Source: Marinobacterium lutimaris
GTDB lineage: Bacteria; Pseudomonadota; Gammaproteobacteria; Pseudomonadales; Balneatricaceae
Assembly (NCBI RefSeq): GCF_900108065.1
Contig: NZ_FNVQ01000006.1
Span: forward strand, 62,001-126,000
DNA: 64,000 nt
Direction of reading: 5' to 3'
A program made the translations under genes and the position numbers. The notes under the pieces were generated by a model that worked only from the letters and a program-made list of their open reading frames with translations, had not been told where the DNA came from and did not search any database. Shown piece after piece: positions 27,101 to 35,573 of the stretch. Position 1 is the first letter of the stretch; each line of letters begins with the position of its first letter.

Positions 27101-27108
27101 TCTGAGAT

Positions 27109-28575
27109 TCAGGACTGGTAGTGATCCAAGGTGTGGCGCAACAGCTCGATCCCTGGCTCAATTTTGTGCGTGGCGATGGCCGAGAAGCCAAGCCGCATGT
27201 AGTTTTTCGGCGGGTTGGGCTCAAAGAAATGGATGCTGCCCTCCTCGATCAACACCCCGTTCCGGGCCGCCTGCCAGGAGAGCTTTTCGGTATCCACGCC
27301 CTCAGGGGTTTTCAGCCAGAACGAGGAGGAACCGCCGCGCCCCGCCGGCGAATAGAGATGCGGCAGGTGACGGGCGATGGCAGAGGACATGCGGTCGCGC
27401 TTGCTGAAGTAGAGCTCGCGGATCTTACGCAGATAAGTATCGTAATAACCCTGGGAGAGAAACAGCGCGGTCAAGTATTGATTGTTCGTCGCCGGGTGGC
27501 GATACATCAGGCGACGCAGGGCACGCGCTTCCGAGATCAGCGACTCATCCGCCACCATAAAGCCGATACGCAGGCCTGGCGAAATCGACTTGGAGAGGCT
27601 GCCCACGTAGATCACCCGGTTGTCCGGGTCGTTCGCCTTGAGCGCCGGCACCGGGTTTTCCTTCATATTGATCTCGGCGTCGTAGTCATCCTCGATCAGG
27701 ATGCAGTCGTGCTCACTGGCCAGGCTCATCAACTGCTGCCGACGCGCCCGTGACATCTCCACCCCGGTGGGCACCTGGTGGCTGGGGGTCAGGCAGATAT
27801 AGTCACAGCCCTTAAGCCGGTCATCGATCACAATCCCCTCGTCATCCACCTGCTGCAGCTGCAGCCGGGCGCCAAAATTACGGAAGATATTGTGGGCATC
27901 ACGAAAGCCAGGATTTTCGATCCCCACCACCTTGCTGCTGTCGAGCAGCAGGTTGGCGAGCAGGTAGAGCGAGTTCTGGGTGCCGATGGTGATCAGTATC
28001 TCGCCATGCTCGGCGTAGATGCCACGCTTGGGCAGCAGGCGGGTGCGCAGCTGCTCGATCAGCGCCGGGTGGTCAGCATCGACCCGATCATGGATCCAGT
28101 CGCGGGCACCGGCGCCGGTCAGCGCTCGGCGGGCACAGTCGCGCCACTGCTCGATAGGGAAGAAGTCGTGCTGAATCTGGCCGTAGATAAACGGAAATTC
28201 GAAGCTGCGCCAGTCATTGGGCTTGACGATATTGCGCTCGCTGCTGGGTTTACAGACAAAGCGGCGGTTCCAGTCCGGCCCTTTCTGGTTACGGCCACGC
28301 TGCCCCTTGAGCAGATCCGGTTCATGAAAGGCGGGGGCGATGAAATAACCGCGGCGGCTGGATGAGACCAGATAACCCGCCTCAACCAGGCTTTCGTAGA
28401 TCAGCACGATGGTATTGCGCGATACCCCCAGCTGCTTGGCCAGGCCACGGGAGGAGGGCATCGGCTCACTGACCGGGATATGCCCCGCCAGGATCGCATC
28501 CACCAGTCGCTCACGAATCTGCTCCTGCAGCGTACGGTTCGGATCAAAGTCGAAAGCGAGGAAATGTTCGATCAT
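27109..28575 (-). CDS. tauR: MocR-family (GntR-aminotransferase) regulator, TauR-like
   Basis: 488-aa chimeric regulator. The N-terminal GntR winged helix spans about residues 12-82 (QIRERLVDAILAGHIPVSEPMPSSRGLAKQLGVSRNTIVLIYESLVEAGYL in outline). The rest is a class I aminotransferase fold with the PLP lysine in VGSLSKSISPGLRIGF and ILIEDDYDAE. MocR proteins bind DNA and sense amines through PLP; TauR activates taurine genes. The gene sits between its likely target operon (isfE-isfD-tpa, same strand) and the divergent gltS operon, and the same operator lies on both sides of it. The assignment is from family and context. Confidence 0.8.
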   Translation of the reverse strand: MIEHFLAFDFDPNRTLQEQIRERLVDAILAGHIPVSEPMPSSRGLAKQLGVSRNTIVLIYESLVEAGYLVSSSRRGYFIAPAFHEPDLLKGQRGRNQKGPDWNRRFVCKPSSERNIVKPNDWRSFEFPFIYGQIQHDFFPIEQWRDCARRALTGAGARDWIHDRVDADHPALIEQLRTRLLPKRGIYAEHGEILITIGTQNSLYLLANLLLDSSKVVGIENPGFRDAHNIFRNFGARLQLQQVDDEGIVIDDRLKGCDYICLTPSHQVPTGVEMSRARRQQLMSLASEHDCILIEDDYDAEINMKENPVPALKANDPDNRVIYVGSLSKSISPGLRIGFMVADESLISEARALRRLMYRHPATNNQYLTALFLSQGYYDTYLRKIRELYFSKRDRMSSAIARHLPHLYSPAGRGGSSSFWLKTPEGVDTEKLSWQAARNGVLIEEGSIHFFEPNPPKNYMRLGFSAIATHKIEPGIELLRHTLDHYQS

Positions 28576-28644
28576 GGGGCACTAAAAATCACTGAGGAGG
28601 GCTACTGCATTAAGTTGGAGCAACTTCTACGCCAAACCGGGCAA

Positions 28645-28676
28645 CTGGCCCCATAAGGTGTCAAATCTGGATCTAT
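28645..28676 (+). promoter_or_regulatory. Matching two-box operator upstream of the gltS operon (divergent to tauR)
   Basis: CTGGCCCCAT (28645-28654) and CTGGATCTAT (28667-28676) are direct repeats with starts 22 bp apart. The second box is identical to that at 27069-27078, and the first differs at one base. They lie 130 bp before gltS and 70 bp before the divergent tauR start, so the regulator could control both gltS and itself. Confidence 0.7.
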
Positions 28677-28805
28677 AGCAGAGTAGCATGCCCCTTCTAA
28701 GGTGGATATAGCCAGGCTGAAAGGCTGTTTCAGCCTCCCCGAGCACAACTTCTTTCGGTCAGTACAGACGACCGGCAAGGCTCCAATTTCGACGTAGAGG
28801 TCATT

Positions 28806-30212
28806 ATGGGTGATACCTTTCACGGCGTGATCGCATTTGCGCTGCTCGCCACCATGCTGCTTATAGGCAGCGTCCTTCGCACTCGCATTTCGCTGCTGCG
28901 ACGCTCGCTGATCCCGTCGAGCATCATCGGCGGCGTGATCGGCTTTGTCCTGCTGTCGCTGGACCTGATTCCGGGCTTCTCGCCCCAGGATTTCACCGCC
29001 CTGACCTTCCACCTGTTTACCCTGAGCTTCATGTCCCTGTGCCTGACCGGCTCCAGCAAGGACAAGAGCCTTAGCGGTGGCAGCATCGTGCGCGGCGGCC
29101 TCTGGCTGACGCTGATGTGGACGCTGAGCCTGGGCCTGCAGGGCGTTATCGGCCTGCTGGTAGCCAAGGGCTACGCGGCGGTATCCGGCCAGTCGCTCAG
29201 CGAGTGGCTGGGTGCGATCATCACCCACGGTTTCACCCAGGGTCCAGGTCAGGCACTGACCTACGGCGGTATCTGGGAAGACAAATACGCGATCGCCAAC
29301 GCGGCACAGGTCGGCCTGATCTACGCATCGCTCGGCTTTATCGTCGCCTTCTGCGTCGGTATTCCCTTTGCCCGTTACGTCATCAAGAAGGGGCTCAACG
29401 CCAACCAGGCCTCCAAGATCGACTCCCACTTTATCTCCGGCTTCTACACCCGTGAAGAAGCGCCCTCGTCCGGTCGCCTGGTCTCCCATCCGGCGAACGT
29501 GGATAACCTGGCCTATCACCTGGCGCTGCTGGGCGTGGCTTACCTGATCACCTATATCTGGCTCAGCGCCATGCAGCCGGTGGTAGAAGGCTGGCAGCCG
29601 CTGGGTATCAACGTATCGGTACTGTTCAGCTTCAACCTGTTCTTTATCCATGGTCTGTTCGTCGCGGTGGTCATGCGCATGGTGATCGACCGTCTGGGCC
29701 TGGACCACTACGTCGATGACGAAACCCTGAAGCGAATCACCGGCTCCTCCGTGGACCTTATGGTGGTCGGTACCGTTATGTGCATCAAGTTTGCGGTGCT
29801 GTCGGCTCTGCTGGTGCCGATCCTGCTGATCTCCCTGGTGGTCACCCTGGTCACCGCGTTCTTCTGCCTGCTGCTCGGCAAGATGAGCGGACCGCTGGGC
29901 TATGAACGCGGCATCACCGCCTTCGGCTGCTGCTGCGGTTCCACCGGCACCGGCCTGCTGCTTCTGCGCATGATGGATGCCAATTTCAGCACCTCGGTAC
30001 CCAAGGAACTGGCGTTCTTCAACCTGGCGATCATCCTGGTGAACCTGCATATCCTGTTTGTTTTCGCCCCGATCGTTCCCTCCATGGGCATGGGCGGCTA
30101 CATCGCTGTCTATGGCGGCACCGCGCTGGTAGCACTCTGCTGTGTACCGCTACTGCTGCGCGGACGCTCCCGTTCCACTTCAACCCAGGGCATGGAAACC
30201 AAACAGGCATGA
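28806..30212 (+). CDS. gltS: GltS-type sodium:solute symporter (ESS family)
   Basis: 468-aa polytopic inner-membrane protein, with 10-12 hydrophobic segments. The two GGVIGF-type and FTQGPGQALTYG inverted-repeat motifs and the FGCCCGSTGTGLLLLRMMD loop are characteristic of sodium/glutamate symporters. It is longer than E. coli GltS (about 400 aa), and the duplicated operator ties it to the taurine regulator, so the substrate may be an anionic taurine derivative rather than glutamate. The stop overlaps the next gene start (ATGA), so it is co-translated with the amidohydrolase. Confidence 0.82.
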   Translation: MGDTFHGVIAFALLATMLLIGSVLRTRISLLRRSLIPSSIIGGVIGFVLLSLDLIPGFSPQDFTALTFHLFTLSFMSLCLTGSSKDKSLSGGSIVRGGLWLTLMWTLSLGLQGVIGLLVAKGYAAVSGQSLSEWLGAIITHGFTQGPGQALTYGGIWEDKYAIANAAQVGLIYASLGFIVAFCVGIPFARYVIKKGLNANQASKIDSHFISGFYTREEAPSSGRLVSHPANVDNLAYHLALLGVAYLITYIWLSAMQPVVEGWQPLGINVSVLFSFNLFFIHGLFVAVVMRMVIDRLGLDHYVDDETLKRITGSSVDLMVVGTVMCIKFAVLSALLVPILLISLVVTLVTAFFCLLLGKMSGPLGYERGITAFGCCCGSTGTGLLLLRMMDANFSTSVPKELAFFNLAIILVNLHILFVFAPIVPSMGMGGYIAVYGGTALVALCCVPLLLRGRSRSTSTQGMETKQA

Positions 30213-31843
30213 GTAACACCAGGATTTTCTCCGCACGCAACGTCATCACCATGAATCCGTCACAGCCGGAGGCGACCCATGTCGCCGTCCGCGACGGCCG
30301 CATCCTCGGTGTGGGCTCACTGGAAAGCCTGGCTTCCTTCGCGCCCTACACCCTGGATGAGCGCTACGCCGATGCCACGTTGCTGCCCGGCTTTGTCGAG
30401 GGCCACGCTCACGCGCTGGAAGGCGCCATGTGGGAGTATGTCTACCTCGGCTACTTCGAGCGCAAGGACCCGGAAGGACAGATCTGGAGCGGCGTGACCT
30501 CCTTTGCCGCCATGCAGGAGCGCCTGCGCGAGCAGGCCGCCCAGCTGCCGGCAGATCAGCCGCTGATCGCCTGGGGCCTCGACCCGATCTACTTCGATGG
30601 CGCCCGCCTGACCCGTGAAGTGATCGATGCCGCCGTCAGTGACCGCCCGGTGGTAGTAATTCACTCCAACCTCCACGTGATCAGCGTCAACAGCGCCACC
30701 GTGGAAGCAGCGGACCTGGATCGTCATGCCGGTGTCGAGGGGATCGTCCTCGATGAGAGCGGCAAGCCCACCGGGGAGCTGCAGGAGCTGGCCGCCATGC
30801 ACGCGGTGATCTCGGCTCTTGAGCTGAGTTTCGATCTGCTCAAGGGTAACGATGCCAGGGCGCTGCGCCGTTTTGCCAATGCCGCTGCCAATGTGGGCAT
30901 CACCACCACCACCGACCTGATCAACCCGCTCAATGAAGCCTCCATGGATCATCTCCAGGCCGCCACCGGCAGCGATGAGTTCCCGGTGCGCCTGGTACCG
31001 GCGCTGGCTTCCATGGCGTACACCCCGGAAGCGGGTATCGAGCGGATGCACTCGGTGCAGGACAAGGGCCATAACAAGCTGGCGTTTGGCCCGGTGAAGA
31101 TGGTCACCGATGGTTCCATCCAGGGCTACACCGCGCGCCTGAAGTGGCCCTATTACCATGACGGTCATCCCAACGGCATGTGGAACGCACCGCCGGAAGC
31201 GATGGTGGAGATGATCCACAGCTACCATCAGGCCGGCATGCAGCTGCATATCCATACCAACGGCGATGAAGCGGTGGAACTGGCGCTGGATGCACTGGAA
31301 GAGGCGCTGTCGCTCTGGCCCCGTGCCGATCACCGTCATACCCTGCAGCACTGCCAGATCATCGATCATGCCCAGCTCAAGCGCGCCGCCAAGCTCGGTG
31401 TCTGCCTGAACATGTTCGCCAACCATCTCTACTACTGGGGCGATATCCACCGCGACCGCACCATCGGCCCGGAACGCGCCCTGCGCCTGGAGCCCCTGGC
31501 CTCGGCACGGGCACTGAACATCACCACCACCGTGCACTGCGATGCGCCGGTGACACCGCTGGGGCCGCTGTTCGCCGCCTGGTGTGCGGTCAACCGTGAA
31601 ACCTCCTCGGGCGCACAGCTCGGCGACCGGGAGAAGGTCAGCGTCGAGGAAGCGCTGCGCATGATCACCCTGGATGCGGCCTACACGCTGAAGCTTGATC
31701 ATATGATCGGCAGCCTGGAGATCGGCAAGCAGGCGGACATGGTCGCGCTGGCGGAAAACCCATTGGAGGTGGATCCCCACGCACTGCGGGATATCCAGGT
31801 GCTCGGCACCGTGCTCGGAGGCGTGGTCTACGATGCTCGCTGA
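30209..31843 (+). CDS. Metal-dependent amidohydrolase (amidohydrolase_3/YtcJ type)
   Basis: 544-aa hydrolase with composite beta-sandwich plus TIM barrel. Metal ligands visible: H-x-H in FVEGHAHALEG near residue 70, H in LHIHTNGDEAV, and the later THDAP-like HCDAPVTPLGP; N-terminal strand ARNVITMNP and C-terminal IGSLEIGKQADMVALAENP are family hallmarks. It cleaves an amide or related bond, and the substrate is unknown. Coupled to gltS by a 4-bp overlap and to the CobW GTPase by an 11-bp overlap. I infer that it may hydrolyse a substituted taurine or similar amide that the symporter imports. Confidence 0.83.
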   Translation: MSNTRIFSARNVITMNPSQPEATHVAVRDGRILGVGSLESLASFAPYTLDERYADATLLPGFVEGHAHALEGAMWEYVYLGYFERKDPEGQIWSGVTSFAAMQERLREQAAQLPADQPLIAWGLDPIYFDGARLTREVIDAAVSDRPVVVIHSNLHVISVNSATVEAADLDRHAGVEGIVLDESGKPTGELQELAAMHAVISALELSFDLLKGNDARALRRFANAAANVGITTTTDLINPLNEASMDHLQAATGSDEFPVRLVPALASMAYTPEAGIERMHSVQDKGHNKLAFGPVKMVTDGSIQGYTARLKWPYYHDGHPNGMWNAPPEAMVEMIHSYHQAGMQLHIHTNGDEAVELALDALEEALSLWPRADHRHTLQHCQIIDHAQLKRAAKLGVCLNMFANHLYYWGDIHRDRTIGPERALRLEPLASARALNITTTVHCDAPVTPLGPLFAAWCAVNRETSSGAQLGDREKVSVEEALRMITLDAAYTLKLDHMIGSLEIGKQADMVALAENPLEVDPHALRDIQVLGTVLGGVVYDAR

Positions 31844-32699
31844 GGCGATACCGCTGACGCTGATCAGCGGTTTTCTCGGCGCCGGCAAGACCACCTGGCT
31901 CAACCGGCTGATCCGTCAGGGTCTACCGGCCAACAGCATCATCCTGGTGAACGATTTCGGCCGCATCAATATCGATGCCGACCTGATTGAAGCCGAGGAG
32001 GAGCAAGTACTTACTCTTGCCAACGGCTGCGCCTGCTGTTCTCTGGGGGGAACCCTGGCGGACCAGCTGGCGGAGGTACTGAGCTGGGAGAAACCACCCA
32101 GCGCGATCTATATCGAAGCCAGCGGCGTGGCCGAGCCCGCCCGTATCGCCGATATCGCCCGGGTGTCGCCACGTCTGGCCGACGCCCATATCGACTGTCT
32201 GGTGGATGCAGGGCAGATTGAGCGCCACCGCGATGACCGCTACACCGGCGAGATCTGGCACGCCCAGATCCGCAGCGCTCATCGCCTGCTGATCAACCGC
32301 CTGCCCGCCGACGAAAACCTGGCGGCACCGCTACTGGCCCAGCTAAGCGAGCTTAACCCTGAGGCTTCGCAACAGGTGGAAACCACCTCTGAGCCTACAC
32401 CGGTAAGCAAGCGCGCCATCAGCGGAGGGCCAATGCACAGTTTTACCCTCAACTGCACAGCACCGCTCAGCCAGCAGAAGCTGCAAAGCCTGTTCAGCGA
32501 CTACTCGGACGTTTTACTGCGCGCCAAGGGGATCCTCGCCATCGAGGAGAGCGACAGGGCGCAGGTGCTGCAGTTTTCCGGCAGTCAGCTGCGCTGTACG
32601 CCCAGCCTGCGCAAGGGCAAAGGCGGGCAGCTGGTCTGTATTGGCCTGAAAACTGAGCGTTTTGCTGAGCTGGAGCAGCGAGTGCGACAGCTGACCTGA
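31833..32699 (+). CDS. CobW-family zinc/metal-chaperone GTPase
   Basis: 288 aa. Walker A GFLGAGKTT at residues 13-21, the CXCC metal-binding motif C66-A-C68-C69 within NGCACCSLGG, Walker B-like IYIEASG and an NKxD-like INRLP segment. It belongs to the COG0523 family (CobW, ZNG1, P47K), which delivers a metal to partner enzymes. It overlaps the amidohydrolase gene, so that enzyme is its likely client. The C-terminal CobW_C domain is short. ATG 31833 has GGAGG about 11 nt upstream. Confidence 0.85.
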   Translation: MLAEAIPLTLISGFLGAGKTTWLNRLIRQGLPANSIILVNDFGRINIDADLIEAEEEQVLTLANGCACCSLGGTLADQLAEVLSWEKPPSAIYIEASGVAEPARIADIARVSPRLADAHIDCLVDAGQIERHRDDRYTGEIWHAQIRSAHRLLINRLPADENLAAPLLAQLSELNPEASQQVETTSEPTPVSKRAISGGPMHSFTLNCTAPLSQQKLQSLFSDYSDVLLRAKGILAIEESDRAQVLQFSGSQLRCTPSLRKGKGGQLVCIGLKTERFAELEQRVRQLT

Positions 32700-32721
32700 G
32701 GTGGCTTAGCTCTTTCCGTCA

Positions 32722-32747
32722 GCGGTAATTGGCTTCACAATTACCGC
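32722..32747. promoter_or_regulatory. Perfect inverted repeat upstream of lysR
   Basis: GCGGTAATT / AATTACCGC, 9 bp with an 8-nt spacer, lies between the CobW stop and the next lysR gene. Without a T tract it could be a rho-independent pause site or a regulator operator. I cannot decide. Confidence 0.4.
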
Positions 32748-32772
32748 ATCGAGTGCAGCAGGAGAGCCAAGG

Positions 32773-33672
32773 GTGTTTGATTTCAAAGAGCTGGAGGCTT
32801 TCGTCTGGATCGTGCGCCTGGGTTCGTTCCGCCAGGCTGCGCGCCACCTGCACCTGACCCAACCCTCAATCTCGGACCGGATCGCCCGGCTTGAAGACAC
32901 GCTGGGGGAGCAGATCCTTGAGCGTAACCAACGCCCGATCAAACCCACCCTGCGCGGCCGTGAGTTTTTCCGCCATGCCGAAAAGATGCTGCAGGCGCGG
33001 CAGAAGGCGCTGTTGCCGTTCCAGCCAGAGTCGAGCTTCAGCGGCACCTTTCACCTGGGCGTGGTTGAAACCATCGTGCACAGCTGGCTGCCGGCCTTTC
33101 TCACCGATCTGTCGGGGCGCTACCCGGCGATGACGCTGGAGCTGGAGGTGGATACCACCACCCGCCTGCTGCAGCGACTGCAGAGCCATGAGCTGGACCT
33201 GGCCTTTGTCACCGGCCCCGTGGAGCTCGAAGACAGCCTGCACCAGCGGCTCTGTAGCTACCCGGTCAGCTTTATCACACGTCCGTCACTGCTGGAGAGC
33301 GTCGGCTCCAGCAAGGAACTTCTGGAGCGCTACCCGCTGCTCACCTATCCGCGCGATTCGCGGCCGTTTCTCGAACTCCAGGGGCTGCTCTACGGCGCCG
33401 GCCTCAGCCATATCAAAGTGCACAACTCCGGCTCCCTGTGGACCATCGTACGCCTTGCCATGGCGGGTTTCGGTATCGGCGTTATTCCGCCGGTCATCTG
33501 TGCGCCGGAGCTGGCCCGAGGCGAGCTCAGCCTGGTGGATATGCCGATCTCCCCGCCCAACCTGAACTTCTATTCCCTCTGGTCCCCCGGCCACGACTCT
33601 TACATTGCAGAGGCAATCTCAGCCCACGCGGTCTCCTTCGATAAGGAAAAGGCGGTGGATTTCTACCGCTGA
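32773..33672 (+). CDS. LysR-family regulator (second TRAP operon)
   Basis: 299 aa. The N-terminal HTH at residues 3-62 (LEAFVWIVRLGSFRQAARHLHLTQPSIS) is a textbook LysR motif, followed by the substrate-binding domain (FHLGVVETIVHSWLP, then FGIGVIPP). A GTG start with AGGAGA upstream. It runs in the same direction as the TRAP-amidase genes, 211 bp away. It probably activates them; the palindrome in that gap is a candidate binding site. Confidence 0.92.
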   Translation: MFDFKELEAFVWIVRLGSFRQAARHLHLTQPSISDRIARLEDTLGEQILERNQRPIKPTLRGREFFRHAEKMLQARQKALLPFQPESSFSGTFHLGVVETIVHSWLPAFLTDLSGRYPAMTLELEVDTTTRLLQRLQSHELDLAFVTGPVELEDSLHQRLCSYPVSFITRPSLLESVGSSKELLERYPLLTYPRDSRPFLELQGLLYGAGLSHIKVHNSGSLWTIVRLAMAGFGIGVIPPVICAPELARGELSLVDMPISPPNLNFYSLWSPGHDSYIAEAISAHAVSFDKEKAVDFYR

Positions 33673-33765
33673 TGAAAGGTTTTACCTATCGTCAAAAATC
33701 AAAAAGATCGATTGGACTTATACTCTCTCTCCTTCTTAAATAAATGTCACTAACCAACATATAAG

Positions 33766-33780
33766 TGCAGGTCTACTGCA
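33766..33780. promoter_or_regulatory. Palindrome in the lysR/TRAP gap, candidate LysR operator
   Basis: TGCAG-GTCTA-CTGCA is a 5-bp inverted repeat with 5-bp spacer, close to the T-N11-A arrangement of LysR sites. It lies about 104 bp before the dctP start. Confidence 0.4.
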
Positions 33781-33883
33781 TATCCAGCTGGTCAGTGCTG
33801 CATGTCTGAGCCAGCGAAGTGCCCCTCGAGCAAAAAACCATTGCTCGCATATATTTATAAAGTCCAAAAATGAGGTACGTCGC

Positions 33884-34930
33884 ATGATCAAGAGCGTAAA
33901 AACGATTGCTGCCGTCTCCGCGATTTCATCTGGCCTGGTGCTGGGTGCACAGGCGCAGGCTGCAGATCTGAGTGTCGTCGGTAGCTGGAGCAGCCTGGAG
34001 CTGTACAAGAAATTTGAGCAGCCGTTCTGGAACGAGGCTCTGCCCGCCGCAGATGCCAGCTTCAATGTCCAGATGACCACCTTTGACCAGATGGGTATCC
34101 CTGGCGGTGACGTTTACCGCTACCTGTCAGACGGCATGTTCGACGTCGGTATGACGGTCGCGGACTACACCGTACAGGATGCGCCGGAGCTGGAAGCACT
34201 GGATTTCCCACTGATCGCGCCGGATGTTGAGACTGCACGCAAGGTTGCCGAGGCATTCACTCCGATTGCGGAAAGCGCCATGAACAAGCGCTTCAACAGC
34301 CATGTGCTGGCCATCGTGCCTTACCCATCCCAGGTGGTTTTCTGTAACAAACCTATCGAGAACCTGGCTGACCTGGCCGGCAAGAAAGTACGCGCCAGCG
34401 GCCGCACCACCTCCGAGTTCATCAACGCCCTGGGTGGCGAGAGCGTCGGCATCGCCTTCAACGAAGTGCCTGCAGGCCTTGAGCGTGGCGTCATCGACTG
34501 CGCCGTTACCGGCTCCCTGTCCGGTTACAGCGCAGGCTGGTATGAAATGGCCACCCACCTGCTGCCGGTTCCGGTCGGTGGCTGGGATTACGTTATCACC
34601 GCGATCAACAACGACAAGTGGAACGGCCTCAGCGAAGCCGAGCAGCAGAGCCTGCAGAGCGCTATCGATACCGAGTTCGCCGACAAGGTCTGGGCCAACG
34701 CCGAAGTCGACACCCAGCAGGGTATCGCCTGCCTGACCGGTACTGCCGAGTGCACCAAGGGTGAAGCCGCCAACATGACGCTGGTGGAAGCCACCGACGC
34801 AGACTTCGAGCTGACCCGCAAGCTGCTTGAGGAAACGGTTATCCCGGCCTGGGTTGCCCGTGTCGATGACGCCACCGAGCAGGCGTGGAACGAGCAGGTC
34901 GGCAGCCTGGTCGGCCTGACCGCTAAATAA
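33884..34930 (+). CDS. TRAP transporter solute-binding protein (DctP family), second system
   Basis: 348 aa. Signal peptide ending AQAQA|ADL (residues 1-27). The mature part has GGDVYRYLSDGMFDVGMTVADY, KKVRASGRTTSEF and a late SGYSAGWYEM segment. It belongs to a DctP branch different from the one at 2248-3240. The membrane subunits follow at once. Shared operon with the DUF2848 protein and an amidase suggests an amide or oxo-acid amide ligand. Confidence 0.9.
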   Translation: MIKSVKTIAAVSAISSGLVLGAQAQAADLSVVGSWSSLELYKKFEQPFWNEALPAADASFNVQMTTFDQMGIPGGDVYRYLSDGMFDVGMTVADYTVQDAPELEALDFPLIAPDVETARKVAEAFTPIAESAMNKRFNSHVLAIVPYPSQVVFCNKPIENLADLAGKKVRASGRTTSEFINALGGESVGIAFNEVPAGLERGVIDCAVTGSLSGYSAGWYEMATHLLPVPVGGWDYVITAINNDKWNGLSEAEQQSLQSAIDTEFADKVWANAEVDTQQGIACLTGTAECTKGEAANMTLVEATDADFELTRKLLEETVIPAWVARVDDATEQAWNEQVGSLVGLTAK

Positions 34931-34942
34931 CCGGAGTTCGTG

Positions 34943-35557
34943 ATGCACGCTCTTGTTGCCCTGAACGATCAACTGATCGCTCTCACTCGACGCGCATCCC
35001 GCTACGTGGCTTGGTCGCTCGGCATGCTATTGCTGGCGACCATCGCCTTTATCGTTGCGGCGATCCTGATGCGTAAGTTCGCAGGCCTGGCCCTGCACGG
35101 GGTTGAGGAGTATTCCGGCTACATGCTGGCGATTCTCTCTTCCTGGGGCCTCGCCTACACCCTGTATGAGAAGGCGAATATCCGTATCGATATCGCCCAC
35201 AACCGGCTGCCCGCCGCCGGGCGCGCCACGCTGGATGTTATCGCGCTGTTCTCGCTGACGTTTGTCAGCCTGGTAATCAGCTGGTACGCCTGGCCGGTGC
35301 TGGATAAATCGCTGAGCAACAACTCGCTGGCCAATACATCCCTGGCAACACCGCTGTGGATTCCGCAGCTGGTCTGGTTTGCCGGTTATGTCTGGTTCTC
35401 GTTCGTCAGCGTTGTGCTGTCGCTGCGGGTGATTCTCGCCGTGCTGCAAAAAGACGCGGGCCGCATCGATGCCCTGGCCGGTATCGAACCGGACCTGCCT
35501 GCCGACGACGACGAAACCACCCGGGATCCGGCCGCAAGCGGTCAGTCCCGAAGCTAA
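34943..35557 (+). CDS. TRAP transporter small permease (DctQ family), second system
   Basis: About 204 aa with four helices and the DctQ region VAAILMRKFAGLALHGVEEYSGYML. The ATG at 34943 is preferred over the in-frame GTG at 34940 because GGAG is placed 6 nt upstream. An acidic C-terminal tail (PADDDETTRDP) is unusual for the family. Confidence 0.9.
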   Translation: MHALVALNDQLIALTRRASRYVAWSLGMLLLATIAFIVAAILMRKFAGLALHGVEEYSGYMLAILSSWGLAYTLYEKANIRIDIAHNRLPAAGRATLDVIALFSLTFVSLVISWYAWPVLDKSLSNNSLANTSLATPLWIPQLVWFAGYVWFSFVSVVLSLRVILAVLQKDAGRIDALAGIEPDLPADDDETTRDPAASGQSRS

Positions 35558-35573
35558 TTACTGGAGCACCTCC

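Noticed and set aside
28602..30050. 482-codon open frame on the minus strand opposite gltS
   Set aside because: Low-complexity Gln/His/Asp-rich translation, no domain, antisense to a clear membrane protein with intact family motifs.
30317..31903. 528-codon open frame on the minus strand opposite the amidohydrolase
   Set aside because: Antisense shadow of a high-GC gene; no homology signal and no start context.
33713..33722. TTGGACTTAT, a near match to a TauR box, upstream of the second TRAP operon
   Set aside because: A second box at 22-bp spacing is absent on either side, so the single match is treated as chance.
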